In this document: one piece after another, positions 9,193 to 16,715 of the stretch
How the letters are laid out: each line of letters starts with the position of its first letter
How positions within the stretch are numbered: position 1 is the first letter of the stretch
Assembly: GCA_025363075.1 (NCBI GenBank)
Contig: JANYEP010000039.1
Coordinates: 1 to 33,130 of the forward strand
From: Chitinophagaceae bacterium
Lineage (GTDB): Bacteria; Bacteroidota; Bacteroidia; Chitinophagales; Chitinophagaceae
Direction: 5' to 3'
Length of the DNA stretch: 33,130 bases
The notes under the pieces: generated by a model
Seen by the model: the letters and a program-made list of their open reading frames with translations, nothing else
Told to the model about the DNA's origin: nothing
The model's database searches: none
Made by a program: the position numbers and the translations under genes

Positions 9193-10407
9193 TTGAAAAA
9201 AACAATACTATATCTGCTTATTGCATTGCTAACACTCTTGCTGGTAGGGGTTTTTGTGTTGTATAAACCTGAAAATAGATTTGATAAAAAGGTTACTTTC
9301 TCTCGTAAAGAAACAAGACCTTACGCTACCAATATTTGCTTTACAACTTTACCATTAATGTTTAAAAATGCAAAAGTTGAAGTGAATACAAAAGAACCGT
9401 ACTATTGGATAGATAAAGATTCATCTTACAAACAAGGTGGACAAATGATGTTTTTGCTGAGCAAACAATTTAATCCAAATAAAATCGAGTTAGATTGGTT
9501 GTATAGTTTTGTATCAAATGGCAACTATGTTTTTATAATTTGCCCAAGAATGAATGAAACAGCAAACGAGTATTTTAAAATAGATTTTGACTACCATTAT
9601 TATCGTGGCGATGAACCTTATAATGATTCTGTAAAAACAAAATTGATTCCCCCTTATTACAAATGCGATAGCTCGTATTACAATGCAGGCTTCACTTCCA
9701 GTAATTATTTTTCAAAATACGATTCAAGCAATTTTATTGCACTTGGTTTAAATCATAAAAACAATCCCAACTTTATTAAAGCCTCTGTAAATAAAGGGGC
9801 TTTCTATTTTCATAGCGACCCATTTTTATTTGCAAACTATTTTTTGCTGCAAAAACATAACGATGAATATTTTCAAAAAGTTATTTCTGCTGTTCCAAGC
9901 AACGTAAATAAAATTATTTGGGACGATTATTTTGTTTATAAAAGTGCAGAGGAAACAAAACAACGTTCTCCGTTAAGGTTATTATTGCAATACCCATCTT
10001 TTGTTTGGGCAACTTTTTTGGCAATTATTTTATTTCTACTTTATTTGGCTATTCATATTAAACGTAAACAACGCTTTGTTGAGCCAGTAAAAGAGTTGAG
10101 AAATGATTCTCTATATTTTGCTGAAACTATTGGCAGGCTTTACTTTGAGAAAGGAGACCACGCAAATCTTGCAAAAAAAATGAGTGCATATTTTTTAGAA
10201 CATATTCGTAATAAATATCTCATCAATACCTCACAATTAAACAACGAATTAGTGAGCAGAATTAGTGCTAAATCGGATTATCCTGAAGAAGCAACTCGAC
10301 AACTTATTCAAACTATTGTTGATATTCAAGTGCAAGATGCTATTGATCAAAAACAATTAAATCTATACTACACTCAATTTCAAAACTTTTATAAATACAC
10401 TTTATGA
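9193..10407 (+). CDS. DUF4350-type membrane protein of the MoxR cluster
   Basis: This 404-residue protein has an N-terminal membrane helix (about 4-24), a long extracytoplasmic domain (about 30-275), a second helix (about 277-298, FVWATFLAIILFLLYLAIHI) and a cytoplasmic helical tail of about 105 residues. The pattern and position fit the DUF4350 proteins that lie between DUF4129 and MoxR in Bacteroidota. The start is TTG at 9193, four bases after the preceding stop, and gives the signal-anchor MKKTILYLL. Its TGA overlaps the next ATG (ATGA at 10404-10407), the usual arrangement for translational coupling. Molecular function is unknown; the domain resembles the glutamine-amidotransferase-like fold used as a sensor or scaffold, which is inference. 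Confidence 0.82.
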   Translation: MKKTILYLLIALLTLLLVGVFVLYKPENRFDKKVTFSRKETRPYATNICFTTLPLMFKNAKVEVNTKEPYYWIDKDSSYKQGGQMMFLLSKQFNPNKIELDWLYSFVSNGNYVFIICPRMNETANEYFKIDFDYHYYRGDEPYNDSVKTKLIPPYYKCDSSYYNAGFTSSNYFSKYDSSNFIALGLNHKNNPNFIKASVNKGAFYFHSDPFLFANYFLLQKHNDEYFQKVISAVPSNVNKIIWDDYFVYKSAEETKQRSPLRLLLQYPSFVWATFLAIILFLLYLAIHIKRKQRFVEPVKELRNDSLYFAETIGRLYFEKGDHANLAKKMSAYFLEHIRNKYLINTSQLNNELVSRISAKSDYPEEATRQLIQTIVDIQVQDAIDQKQLNLYYTQFQNFYKYTL

Positions 10408-11384
10408 TGGAAGAAAACATATTTGAACAAAGAACAAATCTTGATGAATTGCATCAAGCTGTAGCAGCTATAACAGGTGAAATTAGAAAAATAATTGTAG
10501 GGCAAGATGATATGATAAGAATGTTGATAGCAGCTATTCTTGCAGATGGACACGTTATTATTGAAGGAGCTCCAGGTGTTGCAAAAACAATAACAGCAAG
10601 GCTTGTAGCCAAAAGTATTGATGTTAAATTTAGTAGAATACAATTTACACCAGACTTAATGCCAAGTGATGTTTTGGGTACTTCTATATTCAATCCAAAT
10701 GGCAGTAAATTTGAGTTCAAACGAGGACCAATTTTTAGCAATATTGTTTTAATAGATGAAATTAACAGGGCCCCTGCAAAAACACAAGCTGCATTGTTTG
10801 AAATTATGGAAGAACGTCAAGTAACAATGGATGGAACTGCTTATGCAATGGATGCACCATTTATTGTTATTGCTACACAAAATCCTATTGAATACGAAGG
10901 AACATATCGTTTGCCCGAAGCTCAACTTGATAGATTTTTATTTAAAATTCAAGTGCCTTATCCAAACTTGGAACAAGAGATTGAAATACTTGCAAAGTTT
11001 CATCAATTGGGTAGTGAAAGCCCTTTTGCAAACATAAACGCAGTGCTGAATGCAGAGCAAATTAAAGCCGTGAGAGTTCAGGTAAAACAAATTGTTATCG
11101 ATGAAAAATTACTAAAATTTATTGCACAAATAATTACTACAACCCGCAGTAACAAATCAATTTATTTAGGAGCTTCTCCACGTGCATCACTTGCCGTAAT
11201 GAATGCTTCAAAAGCAATAGCAGCAATGAGTGGAAGAGATTTTGTAACACCAGATGACATTGTTTTTGTTTGTCCTTATGTTTTGCGTCATCGTATTTTA
11301 TTAACGCCTGAAAAAGAGATGGAAGGCATTACAACCAATGATGTAATCAAACAAATTATTCAAGGCATAGAAATACCGAGATAG
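10404..11384 (+). CDS. moxR: MoxR-family AAA+ ATPase
   Basis: This 326-residue cytoplasmic AAA+ ATPase of the MoxR subfamily is thought to drive chaperone-like maturation of partner complexes, usually vWA-domain proteins. Walker A is GAPGVAKT (55-62), Walker B VLIDE (115-119), followed by the family stretch INRAPAKTQAALFEIMEE. Sensor-1 Asn lies in ATQNP (157-161), and PEAQLDRF (171-178) carries the arginine-finger region. The C-terminal lid is helical. Adjacent ATGs at 10404 and 10407 are both possible starts; the first overlaps the preceding stop. The next gene, DUF58, is its typical partner. Confidence 0.95.
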   Translation: MMEENIFEQRTNLDELHQAVAAITGEIRKIIVGQDDMIRMLIAAILADGHVIIEGAPGVAKTITARLVAKSIDVKFSRIQFTPDLMPSDVLGTSIFNPNGSKFEFKRGPIFSNIVLIDEINRAPAKTQAALFEIMEERQVTMDGTAYAMDAPFIVIATQNPIEYEGTYRLPEAQLDRFLFKIQVPYPNLEQEIEILAKFHQLGSESPFANINAVLNAEQIKAVRVQVKQIVIDEKLLKFIAQIITTTRSNKSIYLGASPRASLAVMNASKAIAAMSGRDFVTPDDIVFVCPYVLRHRILLTPEKEMEGITTNDVIKQIIQGIEIPR

Positions 11385-11426
11385 TGATATTTATGAATTA
11401 TAATTTTAGATTTACGATTTAGCAAA

Positions 11427-12770
11427 ATGAATAAACTTAATACATTCTACAAATCATTTTACCTGACAAAATTATTTTATATAATAGGTGCAGCTATTTG
11501 TTTGGTGTTTGCTTTATCATTTGTCATTGCTCCATTATTTATATTGGCTAAAGTTTTTCTAATTGCAATTATTGTTGTAGTTATTTTAGATAGTATTCTT
11601 CTTTTTTCAAAACGCCAAAAGTTAATGGCTGCAAGGTTTTGCAACGACAGATTTAGTAATGGAGATAACAATGAAGTGAAAATTGTCATTCAAAATAATT
11701 ACAGTTTTTCTATTTCGTTAAAAGTAATAGATGAATTACCAGCCATTTTTTTTAACAGTGTAAAACCCTTGAAACCCCTTGCCATCAAAGGAAATGACAA
11801 ACTAACTATTTCATATTTTATTAAACCAAGCACGAGAGGTAAATTTAATTTTGGTAATACTTTAATATTTGCAACATCCCCATTAAAGCTTGTAGAAAGA
11901 AGATTTAATTTTCAAACAACTCAAGAAGTAAGTGTATATCCTTCATACATTCAAATGCAGAAATTTTCATTATCTGCTGTTAGTAGTTTACATCAAACAG
12001 GAAGTAAACAAGTAAGAAAATTAGGTAATAGCGTTGAATTTGAACAAATAAAAGAGTATGTGCAAGGCGATGATTACAGAACCATAAACTGGAAAGCAAC
12101 AGCACGAAAATCTCAACTAATGGTTAATACTTATGTTGATGAAAAAAGCCAACAAGTATTTTGTGTGATTGATAAAAGCAGAAGTATGAAAATGCCCTTT
12201 GATGGATTAACTCTACTTGATTACGCAATCAATTCAAGTTTGGCTTTAAGCAATATAGCCATTCAAAAGCAAGATAAAGTTGGATTAATTTCATTTGCGG
12301 AAAAAATGGATTCATTTGTTGCAGCAGATAGAAAACCAATGCAGATGGAAGCACTGATGCAAGATCTTTACAAGCAAGAAACACAATTTAAAGATGCAAA
12401 CTTTGAAGCATTATATGCACAAGTAAGAAATAAAATTAAACAAAGAAGTTTACTAATTTTATATACCAATTTTGAAAGTGAGTACAGCCTTAAAAGACAG
12501 TTGCCTTACCTAAAACAAATAGCACATTATCATTTGTTATTAGTAGTGTTTTTTGAGAATACTGAAATAAGAAAACTGTTGGAGAAAGATGCTGAAAATA
12601 CTGAAGAAATCTATATTCAAACTATTGCAGATAAATTTTTATACGAAAAGAAATTGATGTTAAAAGAACTGAGGCATAATGGTATCACAGCTATTCTTAC
12701 AACACCAGCACAATTAACTGTTAGCACTATTAATAAATATCTTGAAATAAAAAACAGGCAAGCATTGTAG
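11427..12770 (+). CDS. DUF58/vWA-like protein, partner of MoxR
   Basis: This 447-residue protein has two adjacent membrane helices at the N-terminus (about 15-35 and 38-60), then a beta-rich region and a DUF58 domain. The family hallmark is D-D-Y-R-T-I-N-W-K-A-T-A-R at 215-227. It runs into a von Willebrand A-like fold with a MIDAS-type motif D-K-S-R-S at 249-253 for a divalent metal. DUF58 proteins are the presumed MoxR substrates or adaptors, and in Bacteroidota the cluster is linked to aerotolerance (bat genes) or envelope integrity. The ATG is 42 bases after moxR. No terminator-like hairpin was seen in the 51 bases before the desaturase. Confidence 0.92.
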   Translation: MNKLNTFYKSFYLTKLFYIIGAAICLVFALSFVIAPLFILAKVFLIAIIVVVILDSILLFSKRQKLMAARFCNDRFSNGDNNEVKIVIQNNYSFSISLKVIDELPAIFFNSVKPLKPLAIKGNDKLTISYFIKPSTRGKFNFGNTLIFATSPLKLVERRFNFQTTQEVSVYPSYIQMQKFSLSAVSSLHQTGSKQVRKLGNSVEFEQIKEYVQGDDYRTINWKATARKSQLMVNTYVDEKSQQVFCVIDKSRSMKMPFDGLTLLDYAINSSLALSNIAIQKQDKVGLISFAEKMDSFVAADRKPMQMEALMQDLYKQETQFKDANFEALYAQVRNKIKQRSLLILYTNFESEYSLKRQLPYLKQIAHYHLLLVVFFENTEIRKLLEKDAENTEEIYIQTIADKFLYEKKLMLKELRHNGITAILTTPAQLTVSTINKYLEIKNRQAL

Positions 12771-12783
12771 TCTAAAAATTTTT

Positions 12784-12814
12784 TCTGTAACTAAATCTAT
12801 AAAACCTACCTTTC
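12784..12814 (+). promoter_or_regulatory. Possible promoter of the desaturase gene
   Basis: TCTG at 12784-12787 and TACCTTTC at 12807-12814 are separated by 19 bases, the same spacing as the clear promoters in this window. Each box has one mismatch to TTTG / TAnnTTTG. The ATG follows 7 bases later, so any leader would be very short. Confidence 0.4.
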
Positions 12815-12821
12815 CAAAATT

Positions 12822-13826
12822 ATGCAGCCAAAAACTAATTTCGTGTTCTCAAATTCCGCAGAACCTCATCGCGATAGAACAAAAGAAATTTTAAAAGAAC
12901 ATCCCCAAATCAGAAGCTTAATTGGCAAAAACAGGTATACATTTTTATTAGTTGTTTTATTGGTTTCAATGCAAGTAGTGTTGGGTGTTTTTCTAAGTTC
13001 TGCAAGTTGGTGGCTTGTGTTCATTGTTGCATATTTAGTGGGTGCTTTTATTGATCATTCATTATTCGTTCTCATTCACGAATGCACACACAAATTAGTA
13101 TTTAAAAGCCCAGTTGCCAACAAATTGACTGGTATTTTTGCCAACCTTCCTTTAGTATTTGCAAGCAGTGTTTCATTTGAAAAATATCACATAAAACACC
13201 ATTCTTTTCAAGGTGTTTATGAGATTGATGGAGATATTCCAGGCACGGCAGAAGCCAAGCTGATTAATCACTATTTTATAGGTAAAGCAATATGGCTATT
13301 ATTTTATCCAATATTTCAAGTGTTTAGATTATCACGACTCAAGGAAATAAAAGCATTTGATGGTTGGGTAGCTTTCAATTGGGCTGTTCAAATAGTAGCT
13401 ATGACTGCTGTTTGCTATTTTTTAGGAGGCAAAAGTTTTGTATATTTTTTATGTAGTTTTTTCTTTTCTGTAGGTTTACACCCTTTGGGTGCAAGATGGA
13501 TTCAAGAACATTTTTTAACCTTTGGCGACGAGCAAGAAACCTATAGTTATTATGGCAAAATGAACAAGCTGGCTTTTAATGTTGGCTACCACAATGAACA
13601 CCACGATTTCCCTTCTATTCCTTGGAACAAATTGCCACAAATAAAAACGACTGCACCAAAATATTATAGCTCTTTGCATAGCCACAATTCTTGGCTTAAA
13701 CTGTTCTTTAGATTTTTATTTGACCAAGAGATTTCCTTATTTTCAAGAGTCATCAGAAAAAACAGAGGCAAAGTATGTTTAACAGATGAATCGAAACCAG
13801 ATGTTGATTTGATAAAAGCTGGTTAA
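12822..13826 (+). CDS. Membrane desaturase, sphingolipid delta-4 desaturase (DEGS)-like
   Basis: This 334-residue integral membrane di-iron desaturase has histidine boxes H86-E-C-T-H90, H123-I-K-H-H127 and H257-N-E-H-H261, plus a further H-x9-H at 220-230. Beyond the general superfamily, it matches from memory eukaryotic dihydroceramide delta-4 desaturase. The N-terminus (PHRDRTKEILKEHPQIRSL, 15-33) resembles the short DES N-terminal domain. The stretch ETYSYYGKMNKLAFNVGYHN (239-258) with HHDFPSIP just after, and the C-terminal HNSWLK and ISLFSRV, follow the DEGS pattern almost residue by residue. Membrane segments lie near 41-60, 62-82, 152-168, 183-200 and 204-222. The predicted role is introducing a double bond into a sphingoid or fatty-acyl chain; substrate is inference. 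It is probably a single-gene unit. Confidence 0.88.
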   Translation: MQPKTNFVFSNSAEPHRDRTKEILKEHPQIRSLIGKNRYTFLLVVLLVSMQVVLGVFLSSASWWLVFIVAYLVGAFIDHSLFVLIHECTHKLVFKSPVANKLTGIFANLPLVFASSVSFEKYHIKHHSFQGVYEIDGDIPGTAEAKLINHYFIGKAIWLLFYPIFQVFRLSRLKEIKAFDGWVAFNWAVQIVAMTAVCYFLGGKSFVYFLCSFFFSVGLHPLGARWIQEHFLTFGDEQETYSYYGKMNKLAFNVGYHNEHHDFPSIPWNKLPQIKTTAPKYYSSLHSHNSWLKLFFRFLFDQEISLFSRVIRKNRGKVCLTDESKPDVDLIKAG

Positions 13827-13882
13827 TTTTTTTATTAGAAAATATTTTTTATTCACCGCCAAATAATATTCGGATCCTTCCC

Positions 13883-13890
13883 TATTTTTG
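13883..13890 (+). promoter_or_regulatory. Promoter -7 box for the small membrane protein
   Basis: TATTTTTG matches the Bacteroidota -7 consensus TAnnTTTG and lies 16 bases before the ATG at 13907. No TTTG box is found at the expected 19-base distance, so only the -7 half is supported. Confidence 0.5.
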
Positions 13891-13906
13891 CAACGAAATT
13901 TTATAT

Positions 13907-14113
13907 ATGTCACATCATCACACAGAAGAAACAAAAAGTAAAGACTTTACCAAGAATTGGGTGAACTCTTCACGATTTGTTTTTTATCTTTCAGTTTTTT
14001 CAATATTAGCTTTTTTATTTGGTGCAAGTGTAAAACTACACCAACAATGCTATAAAGGCAAGCCAGATGTGGAGGTTCAAAGCAGTTCAAAATATACACC
14101 AGAGTATAAATAA
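13907..14113 (+). CDS. Small single-pass membrane protein, unknown function
   Basis: This 68-residue protein is of unrecognised family. The first 24 residues are hydrophilic with a His cluster (MSHHHTEETKSKDF). One membrane helix spans about 25-44 (FVFYLSVFSILAFLFGASV), followed by a short tail containing one Cys and many Lys and Ser. A good -7 box lies just upstream, and AT-rich sequence with no long overlapping gene surrounds it, which supports real expression. It sits between the desaturase and the tRNA pair. No motif indicates a role; a helper subunit or stress-related small protein is possible but unsupported. Confidence 0.6.
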   Translation: MSHHHTEETKSKDFTKNWVNSSRFVFYLSVFSILAFLFGASVKLHQQCYKGKPDVEVQSSSKYTPEYK

Positions 14114-14123
14114 TAAAAAAAAA

Positions 14124-14154
14124 TTTGGTAGTTAATTCTCTACCTATATTTTTG
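14124..14154 (+). promoter_or_regulatory. Consensus promoter for tRNA-Gly/tRNA-Leu
   Basis: TTTG at 14124-14127, a 19-base spacer, then TATTTTTG at 14147-14154 match the Bacteroidota housekeeping promoter exactly (TTTG-N19-TAnnTTTG). Transcription would start near 14160, about 30 bases before tRNA-Gly. The sequence following the -7 box (CACTCC) is the same after the rpsJ promoter. Confidence 0.85.
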
Positions 14155-14189
14155 CACTCCCAAGAAAAAAAGGGATTAGTTCTTAACAA

Positions 14190-14262
<73 letters not shown>

Positions 14263-14263
14263 C

Positions 14264-14296
14264 AAAAAGTCCCACTTTAAGTAGTGGGATTTTTTT
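14264..14296 (+). terminator. Rho-independent terminator after tRNA-Gly
   Basis: A perfect 7-bp stem TCCCACT (14270-14276) / AGTGGGA (14283-14289) with a 6-base loop is flanked by A5 and T7. It lies between the two tRNAs, so tRNA-Leu is reached only by readthrough or from an unseen promoter. Confidence 0.85.
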
Positions 14297-14303
14297 ATGG
14301 TTC

Positions 14304-14389
14304 GCCCCGGTGGTGGAATTGGTAGACACGCAGGACTTAAAATCCTGTTCGCCGCAACGCGAGTAACGGTTCAATTCCGTTCCGGGGCA
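14304..14389 (+). tRNA. tRNA-Leu (anticodon UAA)
   Basis: This 86-base class II tRNA has acceptor GCCCCGG (14304-14310) paired with CCGGGGC (14382-14388), discriminator A, and no encoded CCA. The anticodon stem CAGGA/TCCTG encloses CTTAAAA, with anticodon TAA at 14338-14340. The long variable arm and the GGTTCAATTCC T arm are typical of leucine tRNA. Confidence 0.97.
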
Positions 14390-14397
14390 CAAACAAA

Positions 14398-14431
14398 AGC
14401 CTTGATAGCATTAGCTTTCAAGGCTTTTTTT
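14398..14431 (+). terminator. Rho-independent terminator after tRNA-Leu
   Basis: AGCCTTGA (14398-14405) pairs perfectly with TCAAGGCT (14418-14425) around a 12-base loop and runs into seven T residues. It ends the tRNA unit. Confidence 0.88.
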
Positions 14432-14532
14432 ATTTCTACTACTTCCTTATAATTTAGCTTTCTCTCCAACTTGCATTCCATAGTCTATATAAAATAAATT
14501 CGAATAGAACCTTTGAAGTAAATTTTTAGTTG

Positions 14533-14570
14533 AAATATATATTTTTAGACTTGTCTAAAATATATATTTG
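14533..14570 (+). promoter_or_regulatory. Palindromic operator overlapping the porin -7 box
   Basis: The perfect core TTTTAGACTTGTCTAAAA (14543-14560; 8-bp arms, 2-base spacer) extends, after a one-base bulge, through nine further complementary A/T pairs to 14533 and 14569. TATATTTG at 14563-14570 matches TAnnTTTG, so a protein bound here would block RNA polymerase. The core resembles DtxR/MntR-family sites (TTTAGGC-type half-sites), pointing to metal-dependent repression; that assignment is inference. Confidence 0.7.
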
Positions 14571-14574
14571 TAAA

Positions 14575-15897
14575 ATGAAAAATAAAATTCAACTTACGGT
14601 AACATTCTTACTTGCCGCATTTTTAACCTTTTCTCAAGATAGCGTTGAGAATAAAAAGCTTTCTTTACACTTGCAAACAACAGTTATCTCACAAGGTGTA
14701 AATAGTTTTAAATCCCTCTATTTTGGCAACAATAGTTTTTTACCTACAGAGCCTATAAGAACTTCATTTACCACAACTTTTTTTGCTGCTTATAAACCTT
14801 TTAAAAATACTTATTTTGTATTTAATCCAGAGGTTTCTGCTGGTAAAGGATTAAGCAAAACTACTGGTATTGCTGGGTTTCCAAATGGCGAAGTATATCG
14901 TGTAGGAAATCCCAATCCACAAATATTTGTTGCAAGATTGTACGCTGAACAGCGTTTTCCTTTGAATAATAAAAAAGAAATTATTGAAGACGATTTAAAC
15001 CAGATTCAGGAAAAAATAAACAGTGAATATTTCTCTGTACTTGCAGGTAAATTTTCTTTAACAGATTTTTTTGATAACTCAGAAATAAGCCACGATCCAA
15101 GAACACAATTTATGAATTGGAGTTTAATGGGCAGTGGTGCATTCGACTATCCAGCAAATGTTCGTGGCTATACTTTTGGGGTATTGCTACAATTTAAAAA
15201 AAATAATTGGGCTTTGCGTTTAGCAGAAACAGCAGTGCCTCTAACTGCCAATGGTAGTGAACTACAATGGAAAGGTAGTGATGCTGGTTCTACGGTTTTA
15301 GAATTGGAATTAAATAATTTATTCAAGAAAAATAACAACCAATTTTCTACGCTGCACATTGGCGGATTTATTAACAAGGCAAGAATGGGAAATTACAAAA
15401 TGTCTATTGATAATGCTATTGCAAATTCTACATATCCAGATATTACAGATAGCAGAGAATATGGCAGAACCAAAGCTGGCTTTTACTTGAGCATCGATAA
15501 TCATTTTGGCAAAGTACATCATTTTATAAAAGGTAGTTGGAATGATGGGCAAAATGAAACCTGGGCTTTTACAGAAATTGACAGAAGTTTTGCTACAGGC
15601 TTTTTGTTTGATGGAGCAATTTGGAAACGCAAGAAAGATAATTTTGGAATTGCATTTGTAGTGAACAGAATTAGCAAAGAGCATAAAGAATATTTGGCAA
15701 TGGGTGGCTATGGTTTTATAATTGGAGATGGATATTTAAACTATGGAGCAGAAAAAACCTTTGAACTATTTTACTCTTTCAATGTATGGAAAAAAATATT
15801 TATTTCTCCCGATTTTCAATACACTATTAACCCAGGATATAATAAAGATAGAGGCCCTGCAAGTATTTATGGCATTAGGTTTCACGCAGAATTATAA
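14575..15897 (+). CDS. OprB-like outer-membrane porin
   Basis: This 440-residue secreted beta-barrel protein has a signal peptide at 1-20 (MKNKIQLTVTFLLAAFLTFS), cleaved near SQ-DS. The mature part shows features of the carbohydrate-selective porin (OprB) family: the early PEVSAGKGLSKTTGIAGFPNGE-like region, the FAGKFSLTDFFD-like stretch (SVLAGKFSLTDFFDNSEIS), DPRTQFMNWSLMGSGAFDYP, and alternating strands to a C-terminal strand ending FHAEL. I start at ATG 14575 because it gives the signal peptide; an upstream in-frame TTG (14530) would put the operator and -7 box inside the coding region. OprB-like porins serve sugar uptake in Proteobacteria, but Bacteroidota members often sit with metal transporters. 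With the DtxR-like operator, a role in metal (manganese or iron) permeation is a reasonable inference. A strong terminator follows. Confidence 0.85.
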   Translation: MKNKIQLTVTFLLAAFLTFSQDSVENKKLSLHLQTTVISQGVNSFKSLYFGNNSFLPTEPIRTSFTTTFFAAYKPFKNTYFVFNPEVSAGKGLSKTTGIAGFPNGEVYRVGNPNPQIFVARLYAEQRFPLNNKKEIIEDDLNQIQEKINSEYFSVLAGKFSLTDFFDNSEISHDPRTQFMNWSLMGSGAFDYPANVRGYTFGVLLQFKKNNWALRLAETAVPLTANGSELQWKGSDAGSTVLELELNNLFKKNNNQFSTLHIGGFINKARMGNYKMSIDNAIANSTYPDITDSREYGRTKAGFYLSIDNHFGKVHHFIKGSWNDGQNETWAFTEIDRSFATGFLFDGAIWKRKKDNFGIAFVVNRISKEHKEYLAMGGYGFIIGDGYLNYGAEKTFELFYSFNVWKKIFISPDFQYTINPGYNKDRGPASIYGIRFHAEL

Positions 15898-15920
15898 ATG
15901 CTATTTATTTGATTAATAAT

Positions 15921-15952
15921 AAAAAAGGCACATAAATTTATGTGCCTTTTTT
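15921..15952. terminator. Bidirectional terminator between convergent genes
   Basis: This is a perfect 32-base palindrome with arms 15921-15936 and 15937-15952, carrying the G/C core GGCACAT/ATGTGCC flanked by A6 and T6. It lies between the porin (plus) and the secreted helical protein (minus), so it can terminate both. Confidence 0.9.
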
Positions 15953-15973
15953 ATAAAAGTTTTTATACGAAGT

Positions 15974-16606
15974 TTATTTACAACTTTCTAAAATCTGGTC
16001 AACTATTTCTTTGCCCCAGTTAGGATTAATAGGGGATGCTGGTTTAAAATCGGTAAACAAGTGTGCAGCTTTTTCAGCAACAGGTTTTGCAGTTGTGCAA
16101 CCACCACCATATTGTTCAGGCATTCTATACAATGAATTTGCCTCTAATACATAAGGACGAGGATTGGTAGCATCAGTTTTTTTTGCAGCAGCAATATTAA
16201 GTGATGCCTCACCTCCATATTTCATATAGCGTGTCATAGGGTCAACCATCATATGCACATAGCAAATGGTTGTTCTAACACAATAAATTTCGCTGTTATT
16301 TTTGCTTAACGCTTCTGCCTTGTCTAATAAAGCAGTTGCTTCATCAGCAGCTTTGTCTTTATCAGCAGCCATAAAACCAGATTGTGCTTTAATTAAAGCA
16401 GCATAGTAATAAGGAAGCCATTGTGTTTTTTCTGCATCACCAATGCGTTCAAATTTCGCAGCAGCAGCAGCGTTTTCTTCAGGTGTTTTTGCAGCTTTCA
16501 TTTGGTCAATAGCACCAGTCATTGCCGTAACGAATTTATCGCTTTGACTAAATGCTGTAAAAAATGTGTTTACCAACACGAGTGCAAGAAGGATTGTTTT
16601 TTTCAT
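15974..16606 (-). CDS. Secreted helical protein, unknown function
   Basis: This 210-residue protein has a signal peptide (MKKTILLALVLVNTFFTAFSQ). The mature part is Ala/Lys/Glu-rich and alpha-helical, with patterns such as AAAAKFERIGDAEKTQWLPYYYAAL and KAADEATALLDKAEALSKNNSEIY that resemble divergent TPR repeats. The late stretch RPYVLEANSLYRMPEQYGGG also recalls TPR-like periplasmic proteins of Bacteroidota. Two cysteine-containing stretches (YCVRTTICY and GGGCTTAKP) may form a disulfide. A -7 box lies 22 bases upstream. I do not recognise a specific family, and neighbours give no functional hint apart from the TonB receptor upstream on the same strand. Confidence 0.8.
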   Translation of the reverse strand: MKKTILLALVLVNTFFTAFSQSDKFVTAMTGAIDQMKAAKTPEENAAAAAKFERIGDAEKTQWLPYYYAALIKAQSGFMAADKDKAADEATALLDKAEALSKNNSEIYCVRTTICYVHMMVDPMTRYMKYGGEASLNIAAAKKTDATNPRPYVLEANSLYRMPEQYGGGCTTAKPVAEKAAHLFTDFKPASPINPNWGKEIVDQILESCK

Positions 16607-16628
16607 TGTGTTTTTGTTTTGTTTTACG

Positions 16629-16636
16629 CAAAGCTA
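16629..16636 (-). promoter_or_regulatory. -7 box of the secreted helical protein gene
   Basis: On the minus strand this reads TAGCTTTG, an exact TAnnTTTG match, 22 bases before the ATG. A TTTG lies 15 bases further upstream, closer than the usual 19, so only the -7 half is well supported. Confidence 0.5.
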
Positions 16637-16715
16637 TATGTAGTAAGGACGCAAAAGATTAAAAAATATTTTTTTTGTTTGAACTAATAATTAATCATTA
16701 ATAACTAATCACTAT

